Shown here one piece after another: positions 53,873 through 63,002 of a stretch of 64,000 bases of DNA. The translations under genes and the position numbers were made by a program. Source of the stretch: Rhizobium lusitanum (GTDB lineage Bacteria; Pseudomonadota; Alphaproteobacteria; Rhizobiales; Rhizobiaceae); the NCBI RefSeq assembly GCF_014189535.1, contig NZ_CP050307.1, forward strand, positions 1,426,001 to 1,490,000. Reading direction: 5' to 3'. Under the pieces are notes generated by a model. The model ran no database searches. It had not been told where the DNA came from and saw only the letters and a list, made by a program, of their open reading frames with translations. Every line of letters starts with the position of its first letter. Position 1 is the stretch's first letter.

Positions 53873-54088
53873 GTGAATTCTGCTGGGAACTCAACAAACT
53901 CCTTATGCGAAAGTTCGAATCCTTACATCGAGCAGATTTGAACTTTCGACCTCGTCATTCCGTTGAATCGACAAGCTTTTCGACGAAGCCGCAAATGGCG
54001 GTCTTGAAGGGGTTTGAACTCTCGGCGCCCTGTTTGTCTTCGCCACTTCGAATCAATCAACTACTTGGCTTTCGAGTCAGAGGACAGC

Positions 54089-55183
54089 CTATTCCCCAAA
54101 CGGAAGCTCAATGTCTTCGCGGTTTTTCTTTGCCCCCTCGATCAGGACCATCTTGAACCGCTCGGCATCTTCTGCTGGCAACATCCCCACCCCGGTTTGA
54201 ACACCTTCCTGCCACGCAGGCCCTCGCTTCCACGCTTCGTTGTAGACAAGCGCCAAGTCGGCAGATCGCCTCGTCTGCTGTAGAGCTTCAAAGAGCAGGG
54301 CAGCTTGACGAACGTCCTTCTCTCGCTTGGCCGGTCCCTGCCCGTCAGTGTGCCGACGGCTGGCGACTATAAGCTTGTGGATCGCATACCTGGACGGATC
54401 CGGGACGATGACTGGGACACCGCTTCGGTGGAGCAGCATTGTCCTGACAGGTTCCTTGATGAGGAAATCGAGAAAGCGTAATGGATCCGCGCTGGCGCCG
54501 CCGAGGGCGGGCATCGTGGCCGGCTGGTCGATGTAGTCGTCCGAACCACGGTTTGACGTCAGGAATTCAACCCTGTAGCCGTCGGCATTCTGAAACGCCG
54601 ACGAAGCCGCGGATCCCGATCGATGGAGAACTGGCCGGAAGCTGGCGTCGACGCTTTGCAGAAGCTCAACAATCGGAGGCAGGCTGTCTTCAACTTCCCG
54701 GCTGATGGCATAGTCCTGGGCGATGTCCGCATCGCCGGTCAGGATTGCAGCCATGGGAAGGCGGACGCCCAGCAGTCCTGAATAGCACTGAAAGGCCACT
54801 GTGCCGATGAGAACACCGCGGAGCCGAAAAAGACCGCCGTCGGCAAGGGTCTCGACGATGTCGCCCGACATCGCGTCAGGAGCGATCATCCCGCCTTCCC
54901 GGGTCAGGGTGTTGACCATGCGCCTGCGGGCGCGTAGATCGTCTTTGTCCCGCTTATGATCAGTTACGCGCTGCGCGATATCCGGATCGTCAGCAGGCCC
55001 GACGTAACGACGTTTCGTACCACCATGTCCATCCGGGATGTCGAAGTACCAGTACTTGCGCCCCTTGATGTTCGCCGGGGTGAACCGACCCTCCGGAGGA
55101 AAATGAGCCGTCCAAGCGGCGTCAAGCGAACGCTGACCTAGCTCGGCGAGCATCGTCTGATACATGAGGTCGATTGACTTCAT
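54089..55183 (-). CDS. Nucleotidyltransferase-fold protein, GSU2403-like
   Basis: 364 residues with a GGAG ribosome site. The first ~100 residues are a helical region (QRSLDAAWTAHFPPEGRF, then KRRYVGPADDPDIAQRVTDH). The nucleotidyltransferase core follows with LLGVRLPMAAILTGDADIAQ, where an Asp-x-Asp pair is the presumed metal site, and a long C-terminal region (DPSRYAIHKLIVASRRH, AKREKDVRQAALLFEAL). I associate this architecture with the GSU2403 family, of unknown cellular role. The gene stands alone on its strand directly behind a perfect 25-bp palindrome (55200-55224), which suggests tight repression, for example in a stress, toxin or DNA-damage setting. Confidence 0.7.
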   Translation of the reverse strand: MKSIDLMYQTMLAELGQRSLDAAWTAHFPPEGRFTPANIKGRKYWYFDIPDGHGGTKRRYVGPADDPDIAQRVTDHKRDKDDLRARRRMVNTLTREGGMIAPDAMSGDIVETLADGGLFRLRGVLIGTVAFQCYSGLLGVRLPMAAILTGDADIAQDYAISREVEDSLPPIVELLQSVDASFRPVLHRSGSAASSAFQNADGYRVEFLTSNRGSDDYIDQPATMPALGGASADPLRFLDFLIKEPVRTMLLHRSGVPVIVPDPSRYAIHKLIVASRRHTDGQGPAKREKDVRQAALLFEALQQTRRSADLALVYNEAWKRGPAWQEGVQTGVGMLPAEDAERFKMVLIEGAKKNREDIELPFGE

Positions 55184-55199
55184 AAGCGCGACTCCGAGT

Positions 55200-55224
55200 T
55201 ATACTGTTTCTCAAAAACAGTATA
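55200..55224. promoter_or_regulatory. Perfect palindromic operator before the nucleotidyltransferase gene
   Basis: Arms TATACTGTTT and AAACAGTATA (10 bp each, perfect) around the 5-base centre CTCAA, 17 bp upstream of the ATG on the reverse strand. The half site ACTGTTT resembles targets of LexA- or XRE-type repressors, though it is not the usual alphaproteobacterial LexA box. No regulator gene is adjacent, so the binding protein must be encoded elsewhere. Confidence 0.6.
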
Positions 55225-55581
55225 ACGGTCGAGAGGATGGGCAGCAAGATTGGATGCTAGCCCTATTTCGCCTTGAAGGGGCCTGAACCAACGACCTGTC
55301 AATTAGTTTCGAATCAAGGTTTTATGCGGTTTTTTTAAAACATGCCGCATTCGTAACGCAACGGGAATCGAGGTTGGAATCATATTCACGCTCCAAGGAC
55401 TAACGCGGAATTTGTCCTATTCCCTTACGTGAGGCTATATCAATCGCCTGACCGTGTGACTGACGGATATCGCCAAGCACCGCTAACGGACCTACCCGAA
55501 AGAATTATCGACGTCGTGGGTTGTTGCGAGACCGACCGCCAGTTCATACATTCTCTGATCCAACCGCAGAAGGAGCAGCAG
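55225..55581. other. Leader region of the SDR gene
   Basis: 357 bp without a gene. In-frame codons upstream of the SDR start extend to 55429, but that stretch has no ribosome site or SDR-like sequence, so it is treated as a leader. Confidence 0.45.
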
Positions 55582-56373
55582 ATGCAGATCGACCTCGCGG
55601 GCAAGACCGCTCTGATTACTGGATCTACCGAAGGCATCGGCTACGCGATCGCTCGCCAGCTCGCGAGGGCTGGCGCCGACGTGGTGATCAACGGACGGTC
55701 TCAAGAAAAGACCGCAAAGGCCGCCGAACGCCTGAAAGGCGAAGGTGCCGTGGGCACCGTAGCTACCGTCGCAGCCGATGTCGCGACCGCTGAAGGGTGT
55801 AGCGCTCTCGTCGCAAAAGTTCCTCATGTCGATATCCTAATCAACAATGCCGGTATCTTCCAGCCGCTCGACTTCTTCGAGGCGAGCGACGAGGTGTGGG
55901 ATCGCCACTGGCAGGTCAACGTCATGTCGGCCGTACGGCTGTCGCGTGCCTACCTACCGGGCATGCAGAACGTCGGCTGGGGCCGTGTTATCTTCATCGC
56001 ATCGGAATCCGGCTTTAACATTCCGGTGGAGATGATTCACTACGGCGTTAGCAAGACCGCCGATATCGCGGTTGCCCGTGGGCTCGCCAAGCGCATGGCT
56101 GGCACGGGCGTTACGGTCAACTCGGTCCTCCCCGGCCCAACACTGTCCGAAGGCGTCGAGGCGATGCTTGCCGAAGAGCGGGCAAAGACGGGCAAGCCGA
56201 TCGAAGAGGTCGCCGCGGACTTCGTCAAGAAGCATCGCGGCAGTTCGATCATCCAACGAGCTGCAAGCGTCGAGGAGATCGCCAATCTCGTAACCTATTT
56301 GGCCTCGCCGTTGGCATCGGCGACGACTGGAGCTTCCATGCGCGTGGACGGAGGACTGATCGACACGCTCTGA
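55582..56373 (+). CDS. Short-chain dehydrogenase/reductase
   Basis: 263 residues from the ATG at 55582 with AAGGAG nine bases upstream. The cofactor site is KTALITGSTEGIGYAIARQL, the structural NNAG is INNAGIFQP, and the active-site tetrad includes Ser in FIASESG and YGVSKTADIA (YxxxK). The RSQEKT after strand 2 suggests NADP. The long insertion before SIIQRAASVEEI is typical of oxidoreductases acting on small alcohols or 3-oxoacyl substrates. It stands alone, with a 26-bp copy of the IS-end repeat 40 bp after the stop. Confidence 0.92.
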   Translation: MQIDLAGKTALITGSTEGIGYAIARQLARAGADVVINGRSQEKTAKAAERLKGEGAVGTVATVAADVATAEGCSALVAKVPHVDILINNAGIFQPLDFFEASDEVWDRHWQVNVMSAVRLSRAYLPGMQNVGWGRVIFIASESGFNIPVEMIHYGVSKTADIAVARGLAKRMAGTGVTVNSVLPGPTLSEGVEAMLAEERAKTGKPIEEVAADFVKKHRGSSIIQRAASVEEIANLVTYLASPLASATTGASMRVDGGLIDTL

Positions 56374-56412
56374 GCGTCATCCCCCACCTGCGTCGGAGGC
56401 TAACGCTCCAAG

Positions 56413-56438
56413 CTGGACCACCAAACCCAAGCGCTTCA
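56413..56438 (+). repeat. Partial copy of the IS-end repeat
   Basis: 26 bases identical to the reverse complement of 15277-15302 (CTGGACCACCAAACCCAAGC and six more bases). Similarity ends abruptly on the right. Confidence 0.65.
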
Positions 56439-56548
56439 GTCTTGAAGAGATTAGAACCGTTGCCCCCTATTTGGTCAAAGCTTCCGACGTGCCCTGCAGG
56501 GCATAAGGGCATTTCTTTAAGTATGCTACCGACAATACTAAGCCGCTC

Positions 56549-57226
56549 CTACCCCTTTGCGAAGTGTAGCTCGGAGGCGCTCTTCTGGGAATTCCACTCC
56601 TCCTTCGTCTGAGTCGTGATATCGAACTGGTCACGCGTCCTGGCATAGGTGTGACCACCCATCCTCCCTACCGCATCCATCAACTGCTGATCGATATGGA
56701 GGTTCGACGGATCGACCGCGTCGCTGCGGACGTAGACGCCGAGAACTTCGCCGAGGATGATTTCTCGGGCCGGGCCAACTTGCAGGGTCGTGTGGCGACG
56801 GCATTCGAGCGCTGCTGGTGCTGCCAGAATGCGCGGGCTTCTGACCATCTGGCCCGGTGTCGTTGCCAGTCCTGCTTCACTGAGCTCATCAACTTCAGGG
56901 CCGAACTTGATGGCGCAGACCTCCATCTGATCGACGAGCGCATCGTCACAGATGTGCACCGTAAATTCCCCCGTCTCACGGATATTGCGGGCGGTATCCT
57001 TGAAACGCATGTCGGAATAGTTCTCGACGCCGATCGCAACGATCGCCGGATCGTGGGTCAGCACGTTGAAGAAGCTGAAGGGGCCGGCATTCGGGTTGCC
57101 GTCCTTGCTCACGGTGGTCACCAGCGCGATCGGACGGGGAATGACCGTGCCGATCAGGATCTTGTAACGCTCCCGTTCCGTTAGTTTTGCGAAATCGAAA
57201 TGCGTGTGAGATTTGGTGTTGCTCAT
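56549..57226 (-). CDS. Flavin reductase family protein
   Basis: 225 residues. FMN-binding features are IGTVIPRPIALVTTVSKDGN near the N terminus, NAGPFSFFNVLTHDPAIVAI and the HICDDALVDQMEVCA loop. The family uses NAD(P)H to reduce FMN or FAD for partner monooxygenases. It follows the M24 gene by one base, so it is the last gene of the ABC/M24 operon; a flavin monooxygenase partner was not found in that operon. Confidence 0.92.
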   Translation of the reverse strand: MSNTKSHTHFDFAKLTERERYKILIGTVIPRPIALVTTVSKDGNPNAGPFSFFNVLTHDPAIVAIGVENYSDMRFKDTARNIRETGEFTVHICDDALVDQMEVCAIKFGPEVDELSEAGLATTPGQMVRSPRILAAPAALECRRHTTLQVGPAREIILGEVLGVYVRSDAVDPSNLHIDQQLMDAVGRMGGHTYARTRDQFDITTQTKEEWNSQKSASELHFAKG

Positions 57227-57227
57227 G

Positions 57228-58652
57228 TCAGGCCTCGACGGCGATGCGGTGGGTTTCGAGCGGGGTATGGCGGCTGAGATTTTCGAAACCGTTCTTGGTC
57301 ACGACATACATATCGCCGATGTTGCCGCCGGCGGACAGTGGTTCCAGCCACTGCGTATGCAAGACAAAGACCATGCCCTCCTCCATCTTGTCGTAGTTGT
57401 GCGAGGAAATGTTGAAGCTGTTCTGGCCGCCGGCCATGCCGACCGAATGGCCGAGGTTGGGATTATGCGGCCCATGCGTTGCCGGGTAGACGTGCATGAG
57501 CTTGCGGCCCTGCGCTTCCCAGTCGATATCTTTGACATATTGCTGCGGGATAAGGCGGGCGCCGCCGTCCTCCATCGGAGCCCAGTTGTAGGGCATGGTT
57601 CGCGCCTCCGGTGACGACAACATGCCGCGCTCGATCATCGGCTCGAAGGCGGCATTGTTGACGTCACGCATCAATGCGCCGGGCCTGATCAATTTTTCCG
57701 CGCGCTTCACGCCTTCAGTGCAGGCGGCAAGCACCTCTTCCTGGCGCTTGGTGATATCGCCGACAGCGATCATCCGCGCCGTCTGCGCCGTGTAGCCGCG
57801 ATAGGTCACATTCGAGATATAGAGGTTGATGAGGTCTCCCGGCCGGACAATGTGGCCATAGGGCTTGCCACAGTGGGTACCGAACTCGTTGATGCCGATC
57901 TGGTAGCCGTCGCCCGTCTCGCCACCAAGCGCGAACTGGGCAAGGGTGAAAGCGGCGTAGACTTCGTGGTCGGTCACGCCGGGCTTTGTCACGTGATAGG
58001 CGGCCTGCGTGCCGATGCTGATCAACTGGGCGGCGGCACGGAAGATTTCGATCTCGCGCGGCGACCTGATCTTCTGCATGCGATCCAGAATGGCGTTGTC
58101 AGCGACAGACTTGCTCTTCGGAAGCAGGTCCTCGAGCGCTGCCCAGAAAGTCAACGACGTCCGGTCACCGATCCTGCCGATCTGGGCCTTGGCGAGACCG
58201 AGATTGCCAAGAACCTCGGCGCATTTCTCGGCGGTCTTGATGACAGAATCGCCGGGGCGATCCGAATATTCCCGGCCGATCGGGCCGATCTGCCAGATTT
58301 CGTCGACGAGGACTGGCTCGCCGCCGGGGGGCAGCAGAACTGACTGGGTGAAGAAAGACAGAAGGACGAGCGCCTTGTCGGCGTCGGTCGGAATGATCAG
58401 CACGCCCTCGCGCATCCAGTCGCAGATGTAGCGGAGATAGGCGTTCGAGGCATGGAACCAGCCGACGCTACCGGCATGGACGATGATCGCGTCGTGGCCG
58501 GCTTCGACCGCCTGACGGCGAATTCGGCGCAGGCGGTCCTCGAACTCTTCGACAGGAAGTGGCAAGGGGGCGGAAAAGTCGAAATCCGGCTGGAAGTCTG
58601 CCAGCAGCGATCCGATGCGATGGCCGCCTGCCGGTGTCGAACGAATGTTCAT
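57228..58652 (-). CDS. M24 (pita-bread) family protein, creatinase-like, metal ligands missing
   Basis: 474 residues from the ATG at 58652 (AAGGAA upstream). It has the two-domain aminopeptidase P/creatinase architecture: an N-terminal creatinase domain (EFEDRLRRIRRQAVEAGHDA) and a pita-bread domain. The five metal ligands of metallopeptidases (Asp, Asp, His, Glu, Glu) are not conserved: the DIGA position reads NLYISN, the SDxTR position AQTAR, and the EPG position HTQWLEP; a His remains in LGHSVGM. Creatinase is the known metal-free member, so a hydrolase of a guanidino or other small amide is more likely than a peptidase. The operon supplies a polyamine-type importer. Confidence 0.85.
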   Translation of the reverse strand: MNIRSTPAGGHRIGSLLADFQPDFDFSAPLPLPVEEFEDRLRRIRRQAVEAGHDAIIVHAGSVGWFHASNAYLRYICDWMREGVLIIPTDADKALVLLSFFTQSVLLPPGGEPVLVDEIWQIGPIGREYSDRPGDSVIKTAEKCAEVLGNLGLAKAQIGRIGDRTSLTFWAALEDLLPKSKSVADNAILDRMQKIRSPREIEIFRAAAQLISIGTQAAYHVTKPGVTDHEVYAAFTLAQFALGGETGDGYQIGINEFGTHCGKPYGHIVRPGDLINLYISNVTYRGYTAQTARMIAVGDITKRQEEVLAACTEGVKRAEKLIRPGALMRDVNNAAFEPMIERGMLSSPEARTMPYNWAPMEDGGARLIPQQYVKDIDWEAQGRKLMHVYPATHGPHNPNLGHSVGMAGGQNSFNISSHNYDKMEEGMVFVLHTQWLEPLSAGGNIGDMYVVTKNGFENLSRHTPLETHRIAVEA

Positions 58653-58689
58653 GAGTTTATTCCTTGTAGGTTCATATATCTTGCTGAGG

Positions 58690-59533
58690 TCAGGCCTGCC
58701 GAGGTGGCGCCAGAACGCGCCGGGCAACAAGCAGTCCGACCAAAGTCACAGCGATCAGAATTCCGGAAATTGCTGCCACCCGGACATCGAGCGACTCCTC
58801 GATCAGCGCGAACATGCGCAACGGAAGCACGGTCGTTCGGGCGTCGGCGAGAAAGAGCGAGACTGAGACGTTGTCGAGTGATTGGATGAACACCAGAAAC
58901 GCGCCAGCGAGAATGCCCGGCATCAGCAATGGCAAGATCACGCGCCGCAGCGTCATGAACCAGCTCGCCCCCATCACCGTCGAGGCTTCGGCAAGCGAGG
59001 GATTGAGACCCTGGGCAACGACGGATGCCGCGCGATACATCAGCGGCCCAAAAACGACGATATGGCCCGTCACCGTCAGCCAGAGCGAAGGCCGAAAGCC
59101 GAAAGCCGATGAAGTTGGCGACGATCAGGGCGGCAAGACCATAGACGAGGCTCGGCAGAACGAGCGGAGCCAGCAGCAAAGGTTCGATCGTGCCGACGGT
59201 GCTACGCTTCATTCGCGTCATGCCAATGGTTGCCGGCACAGCGAAAAGCAATGATCCGAGAACGGCAAGACCTGCGATCTTCAGCGAGTTCCAGGCTGCG
59301 ATCTGTTCCGTTGCGGATCGCACCGGGTCCAGCAGAGCTTCATACCACTTGAAGGAAAAGCCCTGCGGCGGATATTTCAACGTCTGGCCCGATGTGAACG
59401 ACATCGTCAGGGCGATCACGATGGGCGCGATGAGGTAAATCACGCACAGGCCTCCGAATCCGAAGACGAATACCTTGTAGAGTATGGCTGGAACGGGATT
59501 CTCCCTATTCGGACTCTTGTTGGGATCAGGCAT
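58690..59533 (-). pseudogene. ABC transporter permease (PotC-like), frameshifted by a 7-bp tandem duplication
   Basis: The first ~145 residues are normal (ILYKVFVFGFGGLCVIYLIA, VIALTMSFTSGQ). The reverse strand then reads GGCTTTCGGCTTTCGGCC, in which a 7-bp unit (plus strand CCGAAAG, 59092-59098 and 59099-59105) is doubled. Removing one unit gives IGFRPSLWLTVTGHIVVFGP and the rest of a normal permease (EASTVMGASWFMTLRRVILP EAA loop, to 58690). The insertion shifts the frame and yields a long nonsense tail. It makes this importer one permease short, unless the duplication is an error. Confidence 0.85.
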
Positions 59534-60356
59534 GTCCAACCAACCTCCTGTGACGGGAAATCATTGTGAGTGCCACCAGCAGGCAGCCTGTCGACAGCAG
59601 CAGAACCACCGCGATGGCTGACGCCAGCGGCCAGTCGAACAGCGTGCCGACTTCTCGATAGATCAACTGCGGAACATAGACGTTTCGAGCACCACCGATC
59701 ACCGCCTGGGTGACGAACGAGCTGCTTGTGCTCGCAAAGACGAGAATCCAGCCAGCCAGCAGACCCGGCAGCATCAGTGGCAAAAGCACAGTCACCAGAA
59801 TGCGCCAAGGGCCAGCGCCGGAAACCTGGGCTGCCTCGGTAAGCTGTACAGGGGTGCGCGACAGGATCGCGATCAGCGGCAGGATGATCAGCGGTAGATC
59901 GATCTGGCACATGGCCATCAGCAGACCAAGCTCGGTGAACAAAAGGCTGGTTGGCATTCCCGTAAGGCCGAGCGCCATCAGCGTTTCGCTAATCGGTCCC
60001 TGACGGCCAAGAATGACGATCCAGGCAAAGGTCCGGACCACATTGCTGGTGAGCATGGGAATGAGGGTGAGGAAGATCAGAACCTGCCGCAGGTTTCGCC
60101 CCCCGTGCCAATAGAGCAGTGCGATGGGTATTCCGAGCACTGTCGTGCCGACGACAGTCTCAAGCCCGAGCCGCGCGGTATTGACGAGAACGCGGAAATT
60201 GAACGCATCCCCGAAGAAGCGCGCATAGTGATCGAGAGTTGCTCCGCCGGGACCGGCGAAGCTGAAACCGACGAGAACGGCGAACGGCGTCGCGAAGAAC
60301 GCCACGGACAGCAACAGCATCGGTACGACGTATGGGAAGCCGCTCGCCTTCATCAT
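59526..60356 (-). CDS. ABC transporter permease, PotB-like
   Basis: 276 residues with six expected membrane helices (FPYVVPMLLLSVAFFATPFA, VLIFLTLIPMLTSNVVRTFA, IAVVLLLSTGCLLVALTMI). The EAA loop is QLTEAAQVSGAGPWRILVTV. The family imports spermidine, putrescine or similar cations, and sometimes opines or mannopine. It starts 7 bp after the binding-protein stop and overlaps the next permease. Confidence 0.92.
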   Translation of the reverse strand: MMKASGFPYVVPMLLLSVAFFATPFAVLVGFSFAGPGGATLDHYARFFGDAFNFRVLVNTARLGLETVVGTTVLGIPIALLYWHGGRNLRQVLIFLTLIPMLTSNVVRTFAWIVILGRQGPISETLMALGLTGMPTSLLFTELGLLMAMCQIDLPLIILPLIAILSRTPVQLTEAAQVSGAGPWRILVTVLLPLMLPGLLAGWILVFASTSSSFVTQAVIGGARNVYVPQLIYREVGTLFDWPLASAIAVVLLLSTGCLLVALTMISRHRRLVGHA

Positions 60357-60362
60357 CTCGCC

Positions 60363-61409
60363 TCAACCAGCCACGAGCGCGTCGAACTGGCGAATCCAGT
60401 CGGGACGGTGCTTGTTGATCTCAACCCAGTCCGGATAGACCATCGCCTTCAACTGCTCGCGCGTAACATAGGCTTCGATGGCGGGGGTAAGAGCGACGTC
60501 CTTGTTTGTGGGAAACATCTCCGTCGGCGGCTCCTTGAGCTGGTCCTGAGCTGCCTTGGAGATGGCGGCATCCATGTAGGCGTATGCCGCATCAAGATTG
60601 GCTGTGCCCTTGGTCAGATGGATGTTGACCGGTGCTGCCGGCGATCCGGTTTCGGGGTGGGCGAATTCCGCGTTGAGACCAAGGCTCTTGAGGCGGGCAA
60701 CATTGCCGGTGCTGCACATGAAGACGGCGATTTCGCCCTGCTGGAACAGCGTCATCTGATGGTTGGTGCTGTCGACGACGCCCTTCAGATGCTCCGGATG
60801 AGCCTTGAACAGCTTGAAGACAGCATCCATGTCGTTGGGGCCGGAGCCGAAGATTTTCGCAATCTCGGTATAGGCCATTACGGCCGTGTTCGAGGCAAAG
60901 CCGGTCCAGGATACCTTGCCGCTATAGGCCGGATTCTCAAACAGATCGCGATAGCCCTTCGGCTTCGGAACGAGATCGGGATTGTAGGCGATGCCGTTGA
61001 CTTCGATGGTCACGGTCGGCCCGTATTCGCCCTGAAACGACGGATCGAGCATTCCCCAGTTGCTGAGCTTGCTCGGATCTATTTTCTGGATCAGATCGTT
61101 CTCGATGGCCACCGCCATCTGGCCCGGTGACATCAGCAGCGTGTCATAGGGTGGATTGCCGGGGCTTGCCATCACCTTTGCGAGCTGGTCTTGAGCGAGA
61201 GCCGGTGCAATCGTGAGATCGTAGCCAGCCTTCTGCACCATCGGAGTGAGGACGGTCCGGTAAGCGTCCTCCCAACTGCCTGGAAAGGTGGCTGCGACCG
61301 CCCCAGCGCCCGCAGCGCGCGCGGAAACAGGAAGCATGGCCGATACGGCGGCACCTGCGGCCAGAAAGCCGAAGCCACGACGGGTCATCTGAAAATCTCT
61401 CATCATCAT
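60363..61409 (-). CDS. ABC transporter substrate-binding protein, PotD-like, Tat-type signal
   Basis: 348 residues from the ATG at 61409, with GAGGTG just upstream (neighbouring ATGs at 61406 and 61403 and a GTG at 61415 are alternatives). The signal sequence contains a twin-arginine (MTRRGFGFLAAGAAVSAML), so export may be through Tat. The mature part has PotD-type features (SWEDAYRTVLTPMVQKAGYD, LMSPGQMAVAIENDLIQKID, AYAYMDAAISKAAQDQLKEP). Ligand unknown. Confidence 0.88.
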   Translation of the reverse strand: MMMRDFQMTRRGFGFLAAGAAVSAMLPVSARAAGAGAVAATFPGSWEDAYRTVLTPMVQKAGYDLTIAPALAQDQLAKVMASPGNPPYDTLLMSPGQMAVAIENDLIQKIDPSKLSNWGMLDPSFQGEYGPTVTIEVNGIAYNPDLVPKPKGYRDLFENPAYSGKVSWTGFASNTAVMAYTEIAKIFGSGPNDMDAVFKLFKAHPEHLKGVVDSTNHQMTLFQQGEIAVFMCSTGNVARLKSLGLNAEFAHPETGSPAAPVNIHLTKGTANLDAAYAYMDAAISKAAQDQLKEPPTEMFPTNKDVALTPAIEAYVTREQLKAMVYPDWVEINKHRPDWIRQFDALVAG

Positions 61410-61433
61410 CTTCACCTCTGTTGACCTGTTTCT

Positions 61434-62546
61434 TTATTGGGTGCCGTCCGGTTCAGCCGGAAAGGCGTGACACCTTGCGGTGTCGATTTCGGCAAATAAT
61501 TGCGCGCCCGGTTCGGGGATCGCGGTGGAAGGTCCCCTCACCTCGGAAGCGCGCAGACCCGTACCGTCTTCGAGGACAAGATCATGGACGAGGGATGGCC
61601 CGAGAGGCACGGATACCGTCATGCGTACCGGCAGCGCCGTTTCACTCGGCCGCGTCGACAGACGGACCTCTTCAGGTCGGAACGTGATCGTAACCTTCGA
61701 GCCGATGGTGAAGTTCAGGCGGCGCGGCAAAGCGAGGGTCTTTTCATTCGCAAGGCCTATCAGCGTGGTCTCGCCGTCGAACCGGAGGACTGTTCCATGC
61801 AGCAGATTGGCCTGTCCGATGAAGGTGTTCACGAAAAGGGTCTTCGGACGATCGTAGACGGTCATCGGCGTGTCGATCTGCTCGACATGTCCCTTGTTCA
61901 TGAGCACCAGCCGGTTTGCCAGGCTTTGCGCCTCTTCCTGATCGTGCGTGACGATGAGCGTCGTGATGCCGAGCGTCTTCTGCAGATGAAGCAGTTCGAC
62001 CTGCAGATCGAAACGCAATGCCCGATCGAGAGCGCCGAAGGGCTCGTCGAGCAGCAGAAGTGACGGACGGCCTGCAATCGCTCGCGCAACGGCGACGCGC
62101 TGCTGCTGTCCGCCCGACAGCTCCCGCGGCAGACGGTTGCCATAGCCGCCCAGCCGGACAAGAGACAGCATCTCCTCGACGCGCGCTCTCCGCTCAGCCC
62201 GTGGAATCTGCTGGCAGGCAAGTGGATAGGCGATGTTTTCCGCGACGGTCAGGTGCGGAAACAGGGCATAGTTTTGAAAGACCATGCCGACACCGCGTGA
62301 CCTGGCGGAGACATTTGCGAGGTCCTTTTCTCCAAGGACAATCTTTCCGGTCTTCGGCTGGATCAGCCCCGCGATGGCGCGCAGGACGGTCGACTTGCCG
62401 CAGCCGCTCGGCCCAAGCAGAGCCACGATCTCGCCGGCTTCGACGTCAAACGAAACGTCGCTAACCGCATTCTGCCCGCCATAACTATGCGTGAGGCCAT
62501 GAACGCTCAGCCGCTTCCGTCCGACAACATTCTGGGTGTCTGGCAT
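61434..62546 (-). CDS. ABC transporter ATP-binding protein, PotA-like; first gene of the operon
   Basis: 370 residues from the ATG at 62546 (AGGGAAA upstream); a longer in-frame extension to 62705 is unlikely. Motifs: Walker A GPSGCGKSTVLR, Q-loop VFQNYALFPHLTVAEN, signature LSGGQQQRVAVARA, Walker B LLLLDEPFGALDRALR and H-loop VTHDQEEAQSLANR. A C-terminal TOBE domain starts near residue 290. It opens the minus-strand operon: ATPase, binding protein, two permeases, M24 protein, flavin reductase. Confidence 0.93.
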   Translation of the reverse strand: MPDTQNVVGRKRLSVHGLTHSYGGQNAVSDVSFDVEAGEIVALLGPSGCGKSTVLRAIAGLIQPKTGKIVLGEKDLANVSARSRGVGMVFQNYALFPHLTVAENIAYPLACQQIPRAERRARVEEMLSLVRLGGYGNRLPRELSGGQQQRVAVARAIAGRPSLLLLDEPFGALDRALRFDLQVELLHLQKTLGITTLIVTHDQEEAQSLANRLVLMNKGHVEQIDTPMTVYDRPKTLFVNTFIGQANLLHGTVLRFDGETTLIGLANEKTLALPRRLNFTIGSKVTITFRPEEVRLSTRPSETALPVRMTVSVPLGPSLVHDLVLEDGTGLRASEVRGPSTAIPEPGAQLFAEIDTARCHAFPAEPDGTQ

Positions 62547-63002
62547 CTGGTTTCCCTGAGGTTGCGACGAGTACACGAATGGATGCGTACTCTCCGGCAT
62601 CAGGCGGAGATACGGCTTGGAGAGGAGTGTTACGTCGATCTTGTTCATGAAAGCTGAGGAGCAAGCTGCGTGCCAACTTTCGTAACCGGCAGTTCGTCGC
62701 ATCATAATAGTTTGAAAATAATACGGTATTTTTGATTTATAAATATTCGAAACTTTATAATTATTATACTACGCGCCTAAGTTCGAATTTCTGCGTGAGC
62801 AATTTTCCGCCATTCAAGCATATTTATTGAGCATGCCTGTGAGCGTTTTTTGATCGATTGTGCGGGCTGCCCGCCGATGACAGACGTGGAAAGGGCGCAA
62901 TCTCCGCACGAAACACACCCGCATCGGACATAACATCGGGCCATGCGCGCCTATGATGCCTATTGAATCCGTTATAAGGGCAAAAAATATGCAGATAATG
63001 TT

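Noticed and set aside
53908..53930. tRNA T-loop-like string AAGTTCGAATCC
   Set aside because: The flanking bases do not pair as a T-stem and no acceptor, D or anticodon arm can be drawn around it. A similar string near 4029 fails in the same way.
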